This document shows, piece after piece, positions 1 through 5,020 of a stretch of 5,020 nucleotides of DNA (positions within the stretch are counted from its first letter, which is position 1; each line of letters starts with the position of its first letter). The stretch comes from an uncultured Opitutia bacterium (GTDB taxonomy: Bacteria > Verrucomicrobiota > Verrucomicrobiia > Opitutales > UBA953): NCBI GenBank assembly GCA_903921665.1, contig CAIXQT010000344.1, forward strand, positions 1-5,020, in the 5' to 3' direction. The notes beneath the pieces are model-generated. The model ran no database searches. It was not told where the DNA came from and was given only the letters and a program-made list of their open reading frames with translations. The position numbers and the translations under genes were made by a program.

Positions 1-518
1 ACGCTGCGGAGGGTGAGATGGTCTTCCGCTTCGACATAGGAGGCCTCGGCGATCTTGAGGTGCATCCCGAGCCGGTCGGGCTCGCTGTTCCACATGCGCA
101 GCCCGCGCATGGTCTTGTCGCCTTTGACGATCTTCAGCGTCTCGGCGGTGAAGTACATCGGCGCGCGGCCGAAGCGGACGTTGGTCGCGACGATGGTGTC
201 GTTGCGCGGGTCGGCTTCGATCTTGTCGCCGATGATGCGGAGGTTCTTGGTCGCGTAGACGACATTGCCTTCGGCGACGATGGTGCCGGTGCGGTAGTCG
301 AACCGGATCTTGCGGGCGTCGATGGTCGCGTCCTTGCTTTCGAGGTGCGCGTTGGTGGCGACCACGATCTTGCCGCCTTCTTCCGGAGCGAAGGAATCGG
401 CCACGATGTTGGGCATGACCTCGCCGCTTTTGCCGGCGGGCTTGGCGGGTTCGGCAGCCCAGGCCGCCACGGTGAGGGAGAGGCTTGCGGCAAGAATCCA
501 GAAACGACGGCCAGGCAT
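1..518 (-). CDS. OstA-like LPS transport protein (LptA/LptD family), N-terminal part, truncated by the window edge
   Basis: The minus strand reads open from ATG at 518-516 to the left edge, giving 172 residues with no stop, so the 3' end lies outside. Residues 1-21 form a signal peptide: a PGRR basic start, a hydrophobic stretch, and a probable cleavage site after AWA (residues 19-21), which predicts export to the periplasm. Residues about 33-172 show the alternating beta-strand pattern of the OstA/LptA jelly roll, including TGTIVAEGNVVY (78-89) and IIGDKIEADP (95-104). Family members bridge LPS from the inner to the outer membrane, either as the periplasmic filament protein LptA or as the N-terminal domain of the outer-membrane translocon LptD. 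The visible part cannot separate the two. An in-frame TGA at 551-549 limits upstream extension. ATG is the first conventional start but lacks a close Shine-Dalgarno site. A CTG at 539-537 preceded by GAGGGA is a rarer alternative. The gene is divergent from glgB. Confidence 0.8.
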   Translation of the reverse strand, partial: MPGRRFWILAASLSLTVAAWAAEPAKPAGKSGEVMPNIVADSFAPEEGGKIVVATNAHLESKDATIDARKIRFDYRTGTIVAEGNVVYATKNLRIIGDKIEADPRNDTIVATNVRFGRAPMYFTAETLKIVKGDKTMRGLRMWNSEPDRLGMHLKIAEASYVEAEDHLTLRS

Positions 519-608
519 CGCGAGAGCGTTGTCGCTCAGGGGTTTCCCTCAAGTATTTTCGGGCAATGAGCGCTTGCCGACCTACCGCCCTGCGTGGAGT
601 CTTCAGGG
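519..608. promoter_or_regulatory. Divergent intergenic region between the OstA-like gene and glgB
   Basis: This 90-bp gap must hold the 5' signals of both divergent genes unless promoters lie inside the coding regions. I see no strong sigma-70 pair. The best plus-strand candidate is TTGTCG (529-534) with TATTTT (554-559), a 19-bp spacer and poor -35 agreement. Two short perfect inverted repeats are present: GAGCG-TTGT-CGCTC at 524-537, which would form a small hairpin just upstream of the OstA-like ATG, and GGCAA-N7-TTGCC at 562-578, which has the shape of a regulator half-site pair. Both arms are only 5 bp, so chance is a real explanation. That the gap has regulatory function follows from its position; the individual sites are speculative. 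Confidence 0.4.
596..599 (+). promoter_or_regulatory. Ribosome binding site of glgB (decides the start)
   Basis: GGAG lies nine bases before ATG 609, a normal Shine-Dalgarno distance. The longer in-frame candidate, GTG at 594-596, shares a base with this motif and has no purine-rich stretch upstream. The site therefore favours ATG 609 over GTG 594, shortening the protein by five residues (MESSG). Confidence 0.6.
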
Positions 609-2810
<2,202 letters not shown>

Positions 2811-2812
2811 GC

Positions 2813-3124
2813 ATGTCCCGCTCCGAACTCTTCCGCCGCCACGTCGCGGCCGATCCGGCGAACCCCCTGTTCCGGTTCTCCCTCGGCCAGGCCCTTTGGA
2901 CCGAGGGCGATGCGGCCGGCGCGATCGAGCACCTGCGCCTCGCCGCGGCCTCCAAGGCCGACTGGATGATGCCGCGCATCCTGCTCGGCAAGAGCCTCCT
3001 CGCTGCGGGTGACAAGCCTGCCGCTAAGGTGGCGTTCGCCGACGCGCTCGCTCTCGCCGTGGCCCAAGGGCACGAGGAGCCCGAAGAAGAGCTGCGCGCT
3101 TTGCTGGCGACGCTCAGCGCTTAG
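2813..3124 (+). CDS. Small TPR-repeat protein, function unknown
   Basis: The 103-residue product contains two tetratricopeptide repeats in exact 34-residue register: residues 18-51 and 52-85, aligned on LG at 24-25 and LG at 58-59. Consensus small residues fall where expected (Ala37 and Ala44; Ala71 and Ala78, with Phe75 at position 24 of the second repeat). An acidic helix follows (HEEPEEEL, 87-94). No signal peptide or membrane segment is visible, so it is probably cytoplasmic. TPR units form helical hairpins that bind partner proteins or peptides; the partner here is unknown. It resembles the roughly 100-residue stand-alone TPR proteins found in many bacteria. The start ATG has AAGGG six bases upstream and sits two bases after the glgB stop, so co-expression with GlgB is likely; a role in glycogen metabolism is only inference. 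Its TAG stop overlaps the convergent sulfatase stop. Confidence 0.88.
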   Translation: MSRSELFRRHVAADPANPLFRFSLGQALWTEGDAAGAIEHLRLAAASKADWMMPRILLGKSLLAAGDKPAAKVAFADALALAVAQGHEEPEEELRALLATLSA

Positions 3125-4965
3125 TCGACGCGCTCGAGGATCACGCGTCGCAGGTCCATGACCGCGGCCTTGGCCTTCTTGACCGGTCGGACCGTGAGCG
3201 TGTTCTCGCCGGCGACGAGCGTGAGCCTGCCGACCTCGCGGGGCACGAAGCGCTGGAAGTGGCCGGTCTCTTCGACGGTGAATTCGCACGAGCCCTGCTT
3301 GGTGTCGAGGGCGACGACGGAGCCGCCGTTGCCCTTGCCGCAGCCCTGCAGGACCGTGACGCGATAGGTGCCGGCTTTCGGGGCCTGGAAGGTCCAGGAC
3401 GCGGTGTCGGCGGCGTTCACCCAAAAGCCGAGGGTGTCTTTCAGGGGCGGCTCCTCGTATTTCATCTTCACGGCCTTCACCTGGGCGTCCCGCGCCTCGA
3501 GGAAGATCAGGGCGTTGGAGCCTTCGGCCGTCGCGTCGTTCATCGCCTTCCGCCAATCGGCGAGCAGCGGACGCATGGCCTCGGAGGTCGGCAGAGCCTG
3601 AAGTCTGGTGACATCCGTCTTCACGAAGCAGGCTTCCCAGGCTGCGCGGCTGAAGTTCGGATTAGCCTTGATCGGTTCGGCGCCGACGCTGCGGCGCCAG
3701 GCTTCGAGCTTGCCGCGCAGGGCGGCGACGCGATTCGGTTCGGCGGCGGCGAGGTCGGTAGTCTCGCTCGGATCTTTGGCGAGATTGTACAGCTCGAGGC
3801 TGCCGTCCTCGTATTGCTCGATCAGCTTCCAGTCGCCCTCGCGGACCACGCCCGCAGGCTTGCCGCCTTGGTTCATATAATGCGGCTGATGCCAGAAAAG
3901 CGCCCGCGGCTTGGCGTCGGCCGGCGGCTTGCTGTCAAAGAGGAGCGGCGAGATATCCTGGAAATCAAGGGGCTGCGGGGCCGGTACCTTGGCCAGCGCG
4001 CAGATCGTCGGGCAGAGGTCGCCGAGTACCACGGGTTCGCTGATCACGCGGGAAGCGAGGCGGCCGGGGTAGCGGATGATGAGCGGCGTCCGGATGCCGC
4101 CTTCGTAGACGAACCCTTTGCCCGCGCGGGAAGGCGCGTTGTAGGTCGCCGGGCTTTCCTTGAGTTCGGAGATGTGCACGCCGCCGTTATCGGAGGCGAA
4201 GATGACGACGGTGTTCTTCGCGAGGCCGTTGTCTTCGAGGGCTTTCAGGACGCGGCCGACGGCGGCGTCGAGCGACTCGATGAGCGCGGCGTAGGTCGGG
4301 TGGAAGGACTTCGCGTTGGCTTCGATGGCCTTGGCCGGCGCGGCCAGCGGGATGTGCGGGTTGTCGAAGGCGAGGTAGAGCAAGAAAGGCTGGGCCTTGT
4401 TTCGTTCGATGAACTTCACGGCGTAATCGGCATGGCCGAGCTCTCCCTTGCCGCCTTGCGGCGATTCGGCGCCAGGGTTGGCCTTGCCGGCGAAGAATTC
4501 GTCGAAGCCGTGGTGGATCGGCTGATGGCCCTTGCCGCCGAGGTGCCACTTGCCGATGGCCGCGGACGCGTAGCCCTTGGGCTTCAGGAGCTGGGCGATC
4601 GTCTGGACGCCGTTCGGGAGATTGTAGTTCAAGGAAGCGGCGAGCACGCGGTGGGAGGCGCGATCAGTCCGGCCGCTCAGGAAGGTCGTGATCTTCAGGC
4701 GGGCCGGGCTCTGACCGGTCAGGAGGGCCGCGCGCGAAGGCGAGCAGACGGAGGCGGCGGCGTAGGCTTGCGTGAAGCGGGCGCCCTCGGCGGCGAGCTT
4801 GTCCAGATTCGGGGTGTTCTGGTCCTTGCGCCCGAAGCAGCCGAGGTCGTTGATGCCGAGGTCATCGGCGAAGAGGATCACGAAGTTGGGCGGGGTCTCC
4901 TGCGCGCCGGCGGGGACGAGCGCGAGCAGGGCGCCAAGGAGGAGGCCGAGGAAGAGGCGGGGCAT
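3121..4965 (-). CDS. Secreted type I (formylglycine) sulfatase with an extra C-terminal beta domain
   Basis: The 614-residue protein hydrolyses sulfate esters, probably on a polysaccharide or glycosaminoglycan-like substrate outside the cytoplasm. Residues 1-21 are a signal peptide ending AGA; no lipobox cysteine is present. The arylsulfatase A-type core spans about 25-430. CSPSR (74-78) carries Cys74, the site converted to formylglycine by a maturation enzyme not encoded here. Metal and active-site residues are complete: Asp34-Asp35 (FADDLG), Arg78, Lys139 and His141 (GKWHLG), His204 (DNPHIPL), Asp259-Asn260 (SDNGG) and Lys283 (GKGFVYEGG). ELYNLAKDPSETTDLA (391-406) is the usual C-terminal sulfatase motif. 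After it come a helical linker (about 433-500) and a beta-rich domain (about 505-612). An in-frame TAA at 4977-4975 makes ATG 4965 the first start available; AAGG is only one base from it, so the ribosome site is poor. Substrate cannot be told from sequence alone. Confidence 0.95.
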   Translation of the reverse strand: MPRLFLGLLLGALLALVPAGAQETPPNFVILFADDLGINDLGCFGRKDQNTPNLDKLAAEGARFTQAYAAASVCSPSRAALLTGQSPARLKITTFLSGRTDRASHRVLAASLNYNLPNGVQTIAQLLKPKGYASAAIGKWHLGGKGHQPIHHGFDEFFAGKANPGAESPQGGKGELGHADYAVKFIERNKAQPFLLYLAFDNPHIPLAAPAKAIEANAKSFHPTYAALIESLDAAVGRVLKALEDNGLAKNTVVIFASDNGGVHISELKESPATYNAPSRAGKGFVYEGGIRTPLIIRYPGRLASRVISEPVVLGDLCPTICALAKVPAPQPLDFQDISPLLFDSKPPADAKPRALFWHQPHYMNQGGKPAGVVREGDWKLIEQYEDGSLELYNLAKDPSETTDLAAAEPNRVAALRGKLEAWRRSVGAEPIKANPNFSRAAWEACFVKTDVTRLQALPTSEAMRPLLADWRKAMNDATAEGSNALIFLEARDAQVKAVKMKYEEPPLKDTLGFWVNAADTASWTFQAPKAGTYRVTVLQGCGKGNGGSVVALDTKQGSCEFTVEETGHFQRFVPREVGRLTLVAGENTLTVRPVKKAKAAVMDLRRVILERVD

Positions 4966-5020
4966 GCCTTGGGTTTAACGTCTCGCCGGGTTGTGCAAAG
5001 GGCAAAACTGGCTTCGGTAC
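4966..5020 (-). promoter_or_regulatory. Upstream region of the sulfatase gene with an imperfect inverted repeat
   Basis: These 55 bases hold the start of the sulfatase leader. Positions 4990-5008 form an imperfect 19-bp inverted repeat, GTTGTGC-AAAGG-GCAAAAC, with six of seven arm bases pairing. It lies about 25 bp before the start codon, a place where a repressor or activator could act. TTGCAC and GTTAAA are visible on the minus strand, but with a 13-bp spacer they do not make a good sigma-70 promoter. The region is cut by the window edge, so the true promoter may lie outside. Confidence 0.25.

Noticed and set aside
18..569. A 183-codon plus-strand open frame opposite the OstA-like gene
   Set aside because: It is the codon-aligned antisense of the OstA-like frame. 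The minus strand gives a signal peptide and OstA pattern, whereas this frame gives a low-complexity Gly/Val/Asp-rich product.
594..608. GTG at 594 as the glgB start
   Set aside because: It has no upstream ribosome site, while GGAG at 596-599 is ideally placed for ATG 609. The five extra residues match nothing expected of GlgB.
3116..3134. A bidirectional terminator at the convergent junction
   Set aside because: The stem is only 5 bp with a 9-nt loop, and no T tract follows on either strand.

Overview
The window looks like an ordinary stretch of chromosome from a high-GC (about two-thirds G+C by eye), Gram-negative-type bacterium. It holds the start of an outer-membrane lipopolysaccharide (LPS) transport gene of the OstA (LptA/LptD) type. 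It also holds a full glycogen branching enzyme and an exported type I sulfatase whose extra C-terminal region resembles those on many Planctomycetes/Verrucomicrobia sulfatases. That combination suggests the PVC group, perhaps a Verrucomicrobiota (Opitutae-like) lineage. This assignment is inference from gene content and remembered family features, not from a search.

Layout. Positions 1-518 (minus strand) are the 5' part of an OstA-family gene that runs off the left edge. Positions 519-608 are a compact 90-bp divergent intergenic region with short inverted repeats and no convincing promoter. Positions 609-2810 (plus) encode glgB, a 733-residue GH13 1,4-alpha-glucan branching enzyme with all catalytic residues present. 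Positions 2813-3124 (plus) encode a 103-residue two-repeat TPR protein, two bases after the glgB stop and with its own ribosome binding site, so the two are probably one transcript. Positions 3121-4965 (minus) encode a 614-residue secreted sulfatase that converges on the TPR gene; the two stop codons overlap within four bases. Positions 4966-5020 are the upstream region of the sulfatase gene, with an imperfect 19-bp inverted repeat.

How the genes relate. Only glgB and the TPR gene look functionally or transcriptionally linked. The OstA-like gene (envelope biogenesis) and the sulfatase (periplasmic or extracellular desulfation, probably of polysaccharides) appear to be independent neighbours. 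No tRNA, rRNA, CRISPR array, insertion sequence, attachment site or phage gene was seen. I found no convincing new multi-gene system. The points most worth a second look are the glgB-coupled TPR protein, the C-terminal domain of the sulfatase, and the overlapping convergent stop codons.
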